From Amycolatopsis sp. 2-15 (GTDB lineage: Bacteria > Actinomycetota > Actinomycetes > Mycobacteriales > Pseudonocardiaceae), in the NCBI RefSeq assembly GCF_030285625.1, contig NZ_CP127294.1:2676001-2740000 (forward strand): a stretch of 64,000 bases of DNA. Direction: 5' to 3'. Below the pieces are notes generated by a model. It worked only from the letters and a program-made list of their open reading frames with translations, made no database searches and was not told where the DNA came from. Every line of letters starts with the position of its first letter. Position 1 is the first letter of the stretch. The position numbers and the translations under genes are program-made. This document shows, in pieces, positions 30,574 to 39,756 of the stretch.

Positions 30574-30968
30574 AGCGAACGCTCGTAGCCGGCCGAAGCG
30601 ACGTGCGACTCGTGCAACGTCACCGAGATCCCCGACAGCCCGTGCGCGCCTTCGCCGAGCTCCCCGGCGTGCACTGCGTCGGCCAGGCGGTCGGCGATCA
30701 CCTTCGCCAGGTACTCCGTGGACGTGTTGATGCCCTCGAACGCCGGGTCGTCGTCGAGGTTGCGGTAGTTGAGGTCGGCCAGCACGGAGCCCAGCTTCTG
30801 CGTGGCGAGGCCGATGTCGACCACGATGTTGTCGGCGTCGAGGTCGGTGCGGCGGAACGTGGCGTCGACGACGAAGGTGGCGCCGTGCAGCTTCTGCGCC
30901 GGACCGAAGACCTCACCGCGGAAGCTGTGGGCGATCATGATGTGGTCGCGGACGGTGACGCTGAACAA
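30570..30968 (-). CDS. Degenerate 6-pyruvoyl/6-carboxytetrahydropterin synthase homologue
   Basis: 132-residue T-fold protein of the PTPS/QueD family. Conserved: His14 in the N-terminal strand, His28 in LHG, the DIGLATQKL and NTSTEYLA segments, and Glu120 in LHES. Missing: the catalytic Cys just before LHG (here AQK), the second His of the HGH zinc pair (Ala30) and the catalytic His in the LDHHYLND region (here LNYRNLDD). It is therefore unlikely to make pterins by the normal route. The TTG at 30968 was chosen because AAGGAG lies 6 bases upstream; a GTG at 30998 overlapping the previous stop is possible. Confidence 0.8.
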   Translation of the reverse strand: MFSVTVRDHIMIAHSFRGEVFGPAQKLHGATFVVDATFRRTDLDADNIVVDIGLATQKLGSVLADLNYRNLDDDPAFEGINTSTEYLAKVIADRLADAVHAGELGEGAHGLSGISVTLHESHVASAGYERSL

Positions 30969-30994
30969 GGTTTTCTCCTTAGGAATCAAAGAAC

Positions 30995-31969
30995 TCACGG
31001 GTAAACGATCCGGTGCGCGAGCCCCGGCAGGTCCCCGCCGGCGAGGCGGGAGATCAGGTCCGGCAGGTCCTCGAAAGCGGTCTCGCCGGTCACGAGCACG
31101 TCGAACGCCGGATCGGCCAGCAGCCGCAGTGCCGTGGCCATGCGGTCACCGTAGGTGCGCCGCGCGGAGCGGGCCGGGGAGACCGTGCCCACCTGGCTGC
31201 TGCGGATCGTCAGCCGTCGCGAGTGGAAGTTCTCGCCGAGCGGCACACTCACGCGCCGGTCGCCGTACCAGCTCAGGTCCACCACCGTCGCCTCGCGGCC
31301 AAGCAGCTCCAGCGACCGCGCGAGCCCCGCGTCGGTCGCGCTGGCGTGCACCACGAGGTCGAGGTCGCCCTCGGCGTCCTGCGGCCGCACGTAGCGGATG
31401 CCGAACGCGGCTGCGACCTTCTCCCGAGCCGGATCGGTGTCCACGAGCTGAACGTCGACTCCCGGGAAGCGGGAGAGCAGTCCGGCGACGCTGCTGCCGA
31501 CCATCCCCGCCCCCACTACCGCGATCCGGTCGCCGACCAGCGGCGCGGCGTCCCACAGCGCGTTCACGGCAGTCTCCACGGTGCCCGCGAGGATGGCCCG
31601 CGCGGCCGGCACGTCGTCCGGCACCACGGTGACCGTCGAGGCCGGCACCACGAACTCGGTCTGGTGCGGGAACAGGCTGAACACCGTTCGCGCCACCAGC
31701 TCGGCCGGCCCGGCCTCGACCCGCCCGACGTTCAGGTAGCCGTACTTCACCGGGAACGGGAAGTCGCCCTCCTGGAACGGCGCGCGCATCACCTCGCGCT
31801 GGCTCTCGGGCACACCGCCGCGCAGCACGAGACTTTCCGTGCCGCGGCTCATGCCGGAAAACAGGGTCCTGACCAGCACTTCGTCCGGTCCGGGCGCGGG
31901 AATCTCCGCCGTCCGGATCTCACCGATTCCGGCGGATTTGAACCAGAAGGCCTGTCCCGTACGTGTCAT
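30995..31969 (-). CDS. MDR-superfamily dehydrogenase without zinc ligands
   Basis: 324-residue medium-chain dehydrogenase/reductase. A GroES-like N-terminal half is followed by a Rossmann half with [15 protein letters not shown] (about 168-182) and an acidic VDTD that favours NAD(H). The usual catalytic Cys and GHE motif and the four-Cys structural loop are absent, so it is probably zinc-independent. AGGAGG ribosome site. First gene of the operon with the pterin-synthase homologue and methyltransferase. Its start lies only 33 bases from a divergent phosphatidyltransferase gene. Confidence 0.85.
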   Translation of the reverse strand: MTRTGQAFWFKSAGIGEIRTAEIPAPGPDEVLVRTLFSGMSRGTESLVLRGGVPESQREVMRAPFQEGDFPFPVKYGYLNVGRVEAGPAELVARTVFSLFPHQTEFVVPASTVTVVPDDVPAARAILAGTVETAVNALWDAAPLVGDRIAVVGAGMVGSSVAGLLSRFPGVDVQLVDTDPAREKVAAAFGIRYVRPQDAEGDLDLVVHASATDAGLARSLELLGREATVVDLSWYGDRRVSVPLGENFHSRRLTIRSSQVGTVSPARSARRTYGDRMATALRLLADPAFDVLVTGETAFEDLPDLISRLAGGDLPGLAHRIVYP

Positions 31970-32002
31970 GGTCGTCCTCCTCTGCCGCGAGATCGAGGCG
32001 AT

Positions 32003-32827
32003 ATGGCTGTCACCACCACTACACGATCACGTTCCACTGTGGGTTCACTCGTTCGGCAGCAGGCCGCGGGTGCCGGAGCCCAGGTGGCCCTGCTGGGTGT
32101 GCTCGCCCTGACCGTCGGCCTCGGCGCCGCCGGCTGGGCCGCGGGCCTGGCGTACACCGTGGGCCTGTGGGCCCTGCTCGCGGGCGCCGCGCGTAAAGCC
32201 GGAGCCCGGTCCCTCGGCCCTGCCGACCACGTCACGCTCGCCCGCGCCATCCTCATCGGCGGCGTCACGGCGCTGGTCGCGGACCACCTGAACGGGGGAG
32301 CACCGCTCGCCGTGCTCGTGCCGCTGGCTTCGGTCGCACTGGCGCTGGACGCCGTCGACGGGCAGGTCGCGCGCCGCACCGGCACGTCCTCGGCGCTCGG
32401 CGCGCGGTTCGACATGGAGTCCGACGCGTTCCTCATCCTGGTGCTCAGCGTGCTGGCCGCGCAGACGTTCGGCTACTGGGTCCTCGCCATCGGCCTGATG
32501 CGCTACGCGTTCGTGGCGGCGTCCTGGGCCCTGCCGTGGCTCAACGGCGCGCTGCCGCCCAGCCGGGCGCGCAAGGTCGTGGCCGCACTACAGGGTGTGC
32601 TGCTGGTGGCCGCGGGCTCGGGCTTGCTGCCGCACTTCGCGGGCCTGGCCGTCACGGTGGCCGCCCTGGTCACGCTCGTGTGGTCCTTCGGCCGCGACGT
32701 CTTGTGGCTGCACAGCGCCCACCGCGCCCCCGCTCGGCCTGAAACCCGCGTCAGCCACGCGACGTGCGTCGTCCGGCCTCGCTCGACCCTGCGTCGCCGG
32801 CGCCACCTGGCGACGCGCAACCCGTAG
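32003..32827 (+). CDS. CDP-alcohol phosphatidyltransferase family membrane protein
   Basis: 274-residue integral membrane enzyme. The full CDP-alcohol motif D-x2-DG-x2-AR-x8-G-x3-D-x3-D is present (starting ALDAVDGQVARR). About six to eight hydrophobic helices surround it, and the C-terminal tail is basic. The family transfers a CDP-activated lipid or alcohol group, forming phosphatidyl or similar phosphodiester lipids. It is divergent from the MDR/PTPS/methyltransferase operon across 33 bases, so control is likely shared. Product unknown; housekeeping PgsA or PIS activity cannot be excluded. Confidence 0.88.
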   Translation: MAVTTTTRSRSTVGSLVRQQAAGAGAQVALLGVLALTVGLGAAGWAAGLAYTVGLWALLAGAARKAGARSLGPADHVTLARAILIGGVTALVADHLNGGAPLAVLVPLASVALALDAVDGQVARRTGTSSALGARFDMESDAFLILVLSVLAAQTFGYWVLAIGLMRYAFVAASWALPWLNGALPPSRARKVVAALQGVLLVAAGSGLLPHFAGLAVTVAALVTLVWSFGRDVLWLHSAHRAPARPETRVSHATCVVRPRSTLRRRRHLATRNP

Positions 32828-32975
32828 CCGAAGAGACAGGGATCACGCGCCCGGCTTGCCCGGTTTTCCCTCGCCGCGGGGCCTTGCGGGTACCCACCTC
32901 AGGGGCAGGTCGGCGGCCCCTCCTCGTGTCAGCGTTGATCACGAACGATCTTCGACGGCACACGAGGGGTCTGGC

Positions 32976-33803
32976 GTGAAATTCGGCATCTGGACGGTCA
33001 TCAACACCGGCGGCATCACCTACCCGGAGCTCGGCCGGGCGCTGGAGGAGCGGGGCTTCGAGTCGCTGCTCGTCCCCGAGCACACGCACATCCCGGTCAC
33101 CGCCGGCCCGCGGATCGACGGGAACGGCGACGAGATGGACCCGACGTGGTTCCGCATGCCCGACCCGTTCGTCTCCCTCGGCGCGGTGGCCGCGGTGACC
33201 GCGCGGCTCAAGCTCATCCTCGCCGTGACGCTGCTGGTGCAGCGCGAACCGATCGTCTTCGCGAAGGGAGCCGCGACGCTCGACGAGCTGTCCGGCGGCC
33301 GGCTGATCGTCGGTGTCGGCGCGGGCAACGTGCTCGACGAACTGCAGAACCACGGGGTCGCCCCGGCCGAGCGCGGCAAGGTCCTCGACGAGCGCATCGA
33401 CGCCGTGAAGGCGATGTGGACGCAGGAAAAGGCGGAGTACCACGGCGACTACGTCGACTTCGGCCCGATTTACAGCTGGCCCAAGCCCGTGCAGCGGCCG
33501 CACCCGCCGATCTACATCGGCGGCTGGAGCAAGGCGGCCGCGCGCCGCACCGTCGAGCGTGGCGACGGCTGGCTCGCGCCGCCACTGCCGGCCGACGCCA
33601 TGCGCGCCTACACCGAGGACCTGCGCGAACGCGCGGGCCACCCGGTGCCCGTCACCGTCACCTACACCCCGACCGACGCCGGGTTGATCCACGCCTACGA
33701 AGACCTCGGCGTCGAGCGCATCGCCCTGATCCTGCCCACGCTCTCGCGCGACGAGTCGCTGGCGGAGCTGGACAAGCTCGCCGCGTTCGTCTCGAAGTAC
33801 TGA
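32976..33803 (+). CDS. LLM class F420-dependent oxidoreductase
   Basis: 275-residue luciferase-like TIM-barrel protein. It has N-terminal KFGIWT, VPEHTHIPV, a LSGGRLIVGVGAGN loop and PIYIGGWSKAAARR near the C-terminus. This pattern fits TIGR03619-type, F420-dependent actinobacterial enzymes. GTG start with GAGGGG upstream. It is followed after 11 bases by an SRPBCC protein, so they form an operon. Substrate unknown. Confidence 0.88.
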   Translation: MKFGIWTVINTGGITYPELGRALEERGFESLLVPEHTHIPVTAGPRIDGNGDEMDPTWFRMPDPFVSLGAVAAVTARLKLILAVTLLVQREPIVFAKGAATLDELSGGRLIVGVGAGNVLDELQNHGVAPAERGKVLDERIDAVKAMWTQEKAEYHGDYVDFGPIYSWPKPVQRPHPPIYIGGWSKAAARRTVERGDGWLAPPLPADAMRAYTEDLRERAGHPVPVTVTYTPTDAGLIHAYEDLGVERIALILPTLSRDESLAELDKLAAFVSKY

Positions 33804-33814
33804 GGGTACGAGCC

Positions 33815-34216
33815 ATGACCACCGTGCAGCTGCGCAAGCAGATGACCGCTGACCCGGCCGTGGTGTGGGAGCGGATCGCGGACTTCCACAACGTCCACAC
33901 CTGGTTCCCCGCCGCGAAGTTCAGCGAACCGGCGCCGGGACTCATCGACACGCGTCGCGTGACCACCGAAACCGGTGCCGTCGCGTTCGAAGAGCTTGTG
34001 GAGTTCTCCGCGGACAAGCGCACGCTGCGCTGGCGCGTGCTCGGCGACAACGGGCCGATCCGCGATTACGTCGGCGCGTTCGTCGTACACGCGGAACCCG
34101 GCGGTGGCGCCGTCCTGGAGTACACGGGCACGTTCACCGCACCTGAGGCCGTGGTCCCCTACGTCGAGGCGACTTTCCAGGCGGCACTGGACAACCTCGC
34201 GTCACTGCTCGGCTGA
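33815..34216 (+). CDS. SRPBCC family protein
   Basis: 133-residue START/Bet v1-like (SRPBCC) protein with the helix-grip layout: VWERIADFHNVHTWFP near the N-terminus and a long C-terminal helix. Such proteins bind hydrophobic ligands or act as cyclases or aromatases. The partner LLM oxidoreductase upstream suggests that the pair handles one small hydrophobic substrate. GAGGG ribosome site. Its last 15 bases overlap the convergent regulator gene. Confidence 0.82.
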   Translation: MTTVQLRKQMTADPAVVWERIADFHNVHTWFPAAKFSEPAPGLIDTRRVTTETGAVAFEELVEFSADKRTLRWRVLGDNGPIRDYVGAFVVHAEPGGGAVLEYTGTFTAPEAVVPYVEATFQAALDNLASLLG

Positions 34217-36916
34217 CGCGAGCTTCGCCGCCATCCGCTCGGCGTCGCCGGTGCGGCCGTGGGCCTGGAACAGCTCGCGCGCCCGGGACCGGACGTCGCG
34301 GGCGGCGGCCAGGTCACCGAGCGCGGCGTGGGTGTCGCCGAGGTTGGCGAGGATCACGGGCTCGTCGTAGGCGTCTTCGGTGTCGCGGGCGAGCGCGAGG
34401 GCGGCGGTGTAGTGCGCGAGCGCCTCCTCGCGTTCGCCCATCGCGGAGGCGATGTACCCGAGGCTGTCGAGCGTCACGGTCTCCGCGCGGTGGTGGCCGT
34501 GCTTGCGGCACAGCACGAGCGCTTGTTCGCAGTGTTCGCGGGCTTCGGCCAGGAACCCGAGCTGCGCGGAGTACCAGCCGAGGGTGTTCAACGCGTCGGC
34601 CTGGCGCAGGCCGTTGCCGGTGGCGCGGTAGTGCTTCAGCGCGGCGGCGGTGTGGTGCAGGGCGCCGTCGAAGTCGCCGCTCTGGCCGAGCGCCCAGCCG
34701 AGCGCGCGGGCGGCGTCGGCGGCGAGATCCGCTTGCTGCGCAAGGGAAAGTGCTTCGCGCAGGTGCCGGAGGGCTTGGTCGTGGGACCCGGTGCGCGTGT
34801 AGGCCGTGCCGAGGTACATCGCCGCGATGGCCTGCGGTTCCGGGTCGTCGAGGGCGCGAGCGGCGGTGAGACCGGCCTGCCAGGCCGTGAGGTCTTCGAC
34901 GAGCTGGCCGTGGATCACGTGGTACCCGCTGACGCTCCACGCGAGCCGCCAGACGTCCTCGTGCGCACCGCGCCGCACGGCGGAATCCAGCGTCGCGCGC
35001 AGGCTGTGCTGTTCGTCGTCGAACCAGCGGGTCGCGGCCCGGCGGTCGGCGAGCGGGGGCGCGGTCGCTTCCGGGAGGTCGATCGACTGGCGTTCCGGCC
35101 GCAGCAGGCGGTTCGCGACGCCGGCCGTGTGCAGCAGGAAGTCGGTGAAGCGCCGGAGTGCCTCGGCACGTTCCGGCGGGGTGACGAGCTCGTCGGCGTA
35201 CAGCCGCAGCAGGTCGTGCATCCGGTAGCGGCCGGGCAGGTGCTCCTGCAGCAGGTGCGCGTCGACGAGCCGGCGCAGCAACGCCCGGGGCCGCTCCAGA
35301 CCGGCCAGCGCGCTCGCGCCCGCGAGGCTCACGTCCGGTCCCGGCACGGCGCCGAGCAACCGGAACACGCGCCGGGCTCCCGCGTCGAGGGCTTCGTAGG
35401 ACCACGAGAACACCGCGCGGACGTTCGTGGCCAGGTCTCCCGCATCCAGCGCGTCGAGCCGCGCCGACGTGTCCGCGAGCTCGCGCGCCAACACTTCCAG
35501 GCGGAACCGCGGGTTCGCCCCGGCCCGGCTCGCGACCACGCTGATCGCCAGCGGCAGGCCGCCGCACCAGCGCACGAGGTCGTCGACGGCCGCCGGCTCC
35601 GCGGCCACACGCCGGTCACCGAGGTGGCGGGTGAGCAGCTCGCGCGCCTCGCGTTCGGCCAGCTCGCCCAGGTCGAGCAGCTGTGCGCCGCGGACGCCGA
35701 GGCCGCCGAGCCGGTGGCGGCTGGTGATCATCACCGTGCACGTCTCGCTGCCCGGCAGCAACCGCTCGACTTGCGCCGCGTCGCGTGCGTTGTCCAGCAC
35801 CACGAGCAGGCGCCGGCCCGCGGCGAGGCTGCGGTACAGCGCGAAGCCGCCTTCGGGGTCGGCGGGCACGGCCGCGGGCGCGACGCCGAACGCGTCGAGG
35901 AAGTGGCGCACCACGGCTTCGGGCCGCAGCGGCGCACCGGCCGGGTCGAAGCCGCGGAGGTTCACGTACAGCTGGCCGTCGGGGAACCGGGCGACGTTCC
36001 GGTGCGCCCACCGCAGCGCCAGCGACGTCTTGCCGATGCCGCCGGCGCCGCCGATGGCGGAGATCGCGACCGTGCCCGAGCCGCCGGCCATCGCGGCATC
36101 GAGCTCGGCCAGCTCGGCGTCGCGCCCGACGAACCACCGCGGCGGCGCGGGCAGCTGCCGCGGCACGGGCGTCTCGCGCGGTGGGCTGAGCTCCGGGTCG
36201 GTGGTGAGGATGCGCTGGTGCAGCTCGCGCAGAGCGGGGCCGGGGTCGGCACCGAACTCGTCGGCGAGCCGGCGGCGGATCCGGTCGTACTCCTCGAGCG
36301 CGCCCGCCTGCCGCCCGGCGCGGTAGCGGGCGAGCATCAGCTGCCCGGCGATCCGCTCGTCGAGCGGGAAGGCCGCGGCGCGCTGGGCCGCGTCGGCGAG
36401 CACGGCGTTGTGCTCACCGAGCTGCAGGGCGAGGTCCGTGCGGTCGAGCTGGGCGGACAGGCGTTCGGCGGCGAGCGTCTCGCGGGCGGCATCGGCCCAC
36501 GGGGTGTCGAGGCCGGCGAACGCGTCGTCGCGCCACAGGGCGAGGGCCTCGTCGAACAGTTCCGGCCGTCGCCCCGCGCGGGCCTGCGCGACGAGCGCCC
36601 GGAACCGCAGCACGTCGACGCTCCCGGGTGGCGTGGTGAGCACGTAGCCGCTCGGCCCGTGCTTGATCTCGACGCCCTCGGCCGCGGCGAGCGTGCGGCG
36701 CAGGCGGGAGAGGTAGCTGGCGAGCAGCCGGTGCGCGCGGTACGGCGGCTCGTCCGCCCACACGCGTTCGACGAGCCGCTCGGTGGACACGGGCCGGTTG
36801 GCGTCGGCGAGCAGCGCCGCCAGCACCCAGCGCTGCCGCGCGTGCCCGAGGTCGACGGGCTCGCCGGCGACGTGCGCCTCCACGGGGCCGAGCAAGCCGA
36901 ACCGGACCTTGGTCAT
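34202..36916 (-). CDS. AfsR/SARP-type transcriptional regulator with NB-ARC and TPR
   Basis: 904-residue STAND regulator. It has an OmpR-like winged helix (1-90), a bacterial transcriptional activator domain (about 95-240) and an NB-ARC ATPase. The ATPase shows Walker A GGAGGIGKTS near residue 290, LLVVLDNARD as Walker B, and LPLAISVVAS. Tetratricopeptide repeats run from about 600 to the end. Full AfsR length. AfsR-like proteins activate secondary metabolism after phosphorylation or ligand sensing. No biosynthetic cluster is adjacent; nearest candidates are the LLM/SRPBCC pair, with which it overlaps 3' to 3'. Confidence 0.93.
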   Translation of the reverse strand: MTKVRFGLLGPVEAHVAGEPVDLGHARQRWVLAALLADANRPVSTERLVERVWADEPPYRAHRLLASYLSRLRRTLAAAEGVEIKHGPSGYVLTTPPGSVDVLRFRALVAQARAGRRPELFDEALALWRDDAFAGLDTPWADAARETLAAERLSAQLDRTDLALQLGEHNAVLADAAQRAAAFPLDERIAGQLMLARYRAGRQAGALEEYDRIRRRLADEFGADPGPALRELHQRILTTDPELSPPRETPVPRQLPAPPRWFVGRDAELAELDAAMAGGSGTVAISAIGGAGGIGKTSLALRWAHRNVARFPDGQLYVNLRGFDPAGAPLRPEAVVRHFLDAFGVAPAAVPADPEGGFALYRSLAAGRRLLVVLDNARDAAQVERLLPGSETCTVMITSRHRLGGLGVRGAQLLDLGELAEREARELLTRHLGDRRVAAEPAAVDDLVRWCGGLPLAISVVASRAGANPRFRLEVLARELADTSARLDALDAGDLATNVRAVFSWSYEALDAGARRVFRLLGAVPGPDVSLAGASALAGLERPRALLRRLVDAHLLQEHLPGRYRMHDLLRLYADELVTPPERAEALRRFTDFLLHTAGVANRLLRPERQSIDLPEATAPPLADRRAATRWFDDEQHSLRATLDSAVRRGAHEDVWRLAWSVSGYHVIHGQLVEDLTAWQAGLTAARALDDPEPQAIAAMYLGTAYTRTGSHDQALRHLREALSLAQQADLAADAARALGWALGQSGDFDGALHHTAAALKHYRATGNGLRQADALNTLGWYSAQLGFLAEAREHCEQALVLCRKHGHHRAETVTLDSLGYIASAMGEREEALAHYTAALALARDTEDAYDEPVILANLGDTHAALGDLAAARDVRSRARELFQAHGRTGDAERMAAKLASAEQ

Positions 36917-37201
36917 GGCCCATGCTTACCGCACGCGCACCTCCCCGGGCGAGCCGAATGATCGCCGCCGGAAGCCCTCTCCGTTGCCCGATCGCCCACC
37001 GCCGGTTGCCCGGTTTCGCTTGCCTGGCCCGGCCCGTGCTCCCACTGTCCGAAGTCGACACTTCCGCTGAACTGGGCAAACAAGAAACTTGAAGAATTTC
37101 AGAACTCGCGTGAACCGGACAGCGCACCGGCGCCGTGTCATGGGCATCGCCGGCCTGGGAAGGTACCTGGGGGCCGGGTCCGAATTCTTAGGAGCCAGAA
37201 C

Positions 37202-38176
37202 ATGTTCCGCAAACAAGCTATGTTCCTTGCTGCCTGCGTCGCGGCCGGAGCTGCTCTCCTGTCGGCCTGCAGCGGTGGCGAGACCGCCGGTACCGCGAGC
37301 GCCGCCGGCGGCGGCAGCGACCTCGGCGGCATCCAGCTGCTCTCGGGTGCGGCGGCGGCCGCCGCTCCCCAGCCCGCGGCCGGGACCGGCGACTACGCCC
37401 CGGCGAGCGCCCCGGCGTCGACCAAGACCCAGTGGGTCAAGCTGTCGGTCGGCTCGGCCGGTGGCCTCAGCCCGATCGTCAAGGACGGCGCCGGGCGCAC
37501 GCTCTACCGGTTCGACAAGGACTCCCCGAAGCCTCCGACGTCCAACTGCAACGCGGACGACGGCTGCACGACCAAGTGGCCGCCGGTGCTGGTCACGAAG
37601 GGCACCAAGGTCATCCTCTCCGGGAACATCCAGGGGTCCGCGATCGGCGTGGTGAAGCGTTCGGACGGCACGCTGCAGCTGACCATCGGCAAATGGCCGG
37701 TCTACAAGTTCTCCGGCGACAAGAAGAAGGGCGACATCAACGGCCAGAACGTCGGCGGCACCTGGCACGCGGTGGACCCGAAGGGCGGCAAGGTTCTCGG
37801 CGACCCGAACACCGGTTCGCAGAACAACGGCTCGACCGGCAACACTTCCGGCACCGGCACGGGTACTGACACGGGTACCGGCACCGACACCGGTTCGGGA
37901 TCGGCCGGCAAGCCCGCCACCAGCGCGCTCCTGTTCGACGGCCCCAACCAGGACCAGACCTCGTCCGTCGAGGGCGTCTCGTTCGACCCGGCCAAGGACA
38001 AGGCCTGCCAGGATCTCAGCCAGCGCGACTCGGCCTCGTCGATCTCGGTGACCGGCTCGATCAAGCTGTGGACCGGCCCGAACTGCACCGGCCAGTCGAT
38101 GGTCGTCTCGAAGGACACCGACTTCACCGGGACCGCCTTCGACAACGCCATCGAGTCCGTCAAGTTCAGCGCCTGA
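37202..38176 (+). CDS. Surface lipoprotein with COG4315-type secreted repeats
   Basis: 324-residue lipoprotein. Lipobox LSAC (Cys21) follows a short signal. The middle contains the 'secreted repeat of unknown function' pattern (PF03640): LYRFDKD then TTKWPPVLV, and a second unit ending WPVYKFSGDKKKGDINGQ. A Gly/Thr/Asp-rich low-complexity linker (about 215-240) separates a C-terminal peptidase-inhibitor-like domain with paired Cys, similar in layout to beta/gamma-crystallin or PF03995-type folds. AGGAG ribosome site. Located on the outer face of the membrane; function unknown. Confidence 0.85.
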   Translation: MFRKQAMFLAACVAAGAALLSACSGGETAGTASAAGGGSDLGGIQLLSGAAAAAAPQPAAGTGDYAPASAPASTKTQWVKLSVGSAGGLSPIVKDGAGRTLYRFDKDSPKPPTSNCNADDGCTTKWPPVLVTKGTKVILSGNIQGSAIGVVKRSDGTLQLTIGKWPVYKFSGDKKKGDINGQNVGGTWHAVDPKGGKVLGDPNTGSQNNGSTGNTSGTGTGTDTGTGTDTGSGSAGKPATSALLFDGPNQDQTSSVEGVSFDPAKDKACQDLSQRDSASSISVTGSIKLWTGPNCTGQSMVVSKDTDFTGTAFDNAIESVKFSA

Positions 38177-38186
38177 TTTACTTCGA

Positions 38187-38221
38187 GCCGGTGCGGCCCT
38201 TCGGTCGCACCGGCTTTTTTT
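38187..38221 (+). terminator. Rho-independent terminator after the lipoprotein
   Basis: Stem GCCGGTGCG / CGCACCGGC with a 10-base loop, followed by seven Ts. It is the only classical T-tract terminator noticed in the window. It ends 13 bases before the next ATG, so that gene needs its own promoter, read-through or antitermination. Confidence 0.92.
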
Positions 38222-38234
38222 CCTTGGAGGAGCA

Positions 38235-39656
38235 ATGACTTCGCGGTTCACGTGGGTGGCGACGCTGGTCGCGGGCGCCGTGCTGCTGGCCGGGTGCACC
38301 ACGGCCGTCCAGGGCAGCGCGGGTGTCGACCGGCCGGACCCGGCCAAGGTCGCCGGCCTCGCCATCACCGACGGTCCCAGCGGCCCGAAGGCGGGCGTCG
38401 CGGACACCGACCTGCCCGTCGCCAACACCGACGGCGGTGCGATCGACAAGCTCGCCGCCAACGCCGTCGCCGACGTGCAGCAGTACTGGACCGAGCAGCT
38501 GCCGGAGAACTTCGGCAAGGACTACAAACCCGTCGGGCAGCTCATTTCCTACGACTCGCGCGGCCAGGGCCTGAACCTCTGCGGCTCCAGCACCGCCGGC
38601 CTCGTGAACGCGTTCTACTGCCCCTCCGGTGATCTTGTCGCGTGGGACCGCGGCGAGCTCCTGCCCATGCTGAACGACTCCTTCGGCCCGATGTCCGTGG
38701 TCGCCGTCCTGGCGCACGAGCTGGGCCACGCCGTGCAGACCCGGCTCGGCTTGAGCCCCAACACCCCGTCGATCGTGAAGGAACAGCAGGCCGACTGCTA
38801 CGCCGGCACCTTCTTCCGCTGGGTCGCCGAGGGCAATTCGCCGCACTTCCAGGTGTCCACCGGCGCGGGCCTCAACCAGATCATGGCGACGCTCTTCTTC
38901 ATCCGCGACTCCGCCGGCTCCAGCTTCGACACCGCCGGCGCCCACGGCAGCGCGTTCGACCGCGTGTCCGCCTTCCAGTTCGGCTTCACCGGCGGCCCGA
39001 AGCGCTGCGCCGCCATCGACAACGCCGAGGTCGTCAGCCGCACCAGCCAGCTGCCGTTCTCCTCAAAGGACCTCGACACGGGCGACGGCAAGGGCAACCT
39101 GGACGTCGTCGACCCGGCGAACCTGCAGGACCTGGAGTCGAGCCTGCGCGCCGCTTTCCCCAAGGGCGCCCCGAAGCTCGTCTCCGACCCCGAGTCCTGC
39201 TCGGACGCGCGCGTGACCACCCCCTCCGCGTACTGCCCCTCGACCGACACCGTGTCGGTCGACCTGACCTCGCTGCGCCGCGTCGGCACCCCACCGTCCC
39301 GCGGCACCTCCGGCGGCTTCGGCGACTTCGCCGCGTTCGCCGAGGTGGCCTCCCGGTACGCGCTGGCGGTCGAAAAGGCCTACGGCCTGCGCTTGGACAC
39401 GGCTTCCACGGGCCAGCTCACGGCCTGCCTGACCGGCATGTGGGCGGGCACGTTGACCCCGGACAAGAAGGCCTCGCTGGAGCTTTCGCCGGGTGACCTG
39501 GACGAGGCCATCGCGGAACTGTTGTCGCCCAAGAGCGTCATCGCCTCCGACCCTTCCGGGACGACGGTGCCTTCCGGTTTCGCCCGGGTGGAGGCGTTCC
39601 GCGACGGGTTCACTTCGCCGACTGTCGCCACGTGCACCAGTAAGTACGGCGACTGA
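38235..39656 (+). CDS. Neutral zinc metallopeptidase lipoprotein
   Basis: 473-residue lipoprotein (lipobox LLAGC, Cys21) of the putative neutral zinc metallopeptidase family (YpfJ-like, PF04228). It has the zincin motif HELGH with the following EQQADCYAG, whose Glu is the third ligand candidate. The domain covers about 80-290; the C-terminal part, with four Cys, is less conserved. Strong GGAGGAG ribosome site immediately after the upstream terminator. Predicted to be anchored outside the membrane. Substrate unknown. Confidence 0.9.
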   Translation: MTSRFTWVATLVAGAVLLAGCTTAVQGSAGVDRPDPAKVAGLAITDGPSGPKAGVADTDLPVANTDGGAIDKLAANAVADVQQYWTEQLPENFGKDYKPVGQLISYDSRGQGLNLCGSSTAGLVNAFYCPSGDLVAWDRGELLPMLNDSFGPMSVVAVLAHELGHAVQTRLGLSPNTPSIVKEQQADCYAGTFFRWVAEGNSPHFQVSTGAGLNQIMATLFFIRDSAGSSFDTAGAHGSAFDRVSAFQFGFTGGPKRCAAIDNAEVVSRTSQLPFSSKDLDTGDGKGNLDVVDPANLQDLESSLRAAFPKGAPKLVSDPESCSDARVTTPSAYCPSTDTVSVDLTSLRRVGTPPSRGTSGGFGDFAAFAEVASRYALAVEKAYGLRLDTASTGQLTACLTGMWAGTLTPDKKASLELSPGDLDEAIAELLSPKSVIASDPSGTTVPSGFARVEAFRDGFTSPTVATCTSKYGD

Positions 39657-39667
39657 GTTCTTTTCCT

Positions 39668-39705
39668 GCGGCCCTTCCTCGCCGGTTTGGCGGAGGAAGG
39701 GCCGC
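39668..39705 (+). terminator. Long hairpin after the metallopeptidase
   Basis: GCGGCCCTTCCTC-GCC pairs with GGC-GGAGGAAGGGCCGC with one bulge and a GGTTT loop, starting 12 bases after the stop. No T-tract. Confidence 0.75.
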
Positions 39706-39756
39706 ACGGCTTCCGGGCCGCTGACCGGTTGGGCCGCCGATGCTCGGCGCCCTCCT

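Noticed and set aside
34259..36961. 900-codon plus-strand open frame opposite the AfsR-type regulator
   Set aside because: Antisense shadow with no motif; the minus-strand product has a full domain series.
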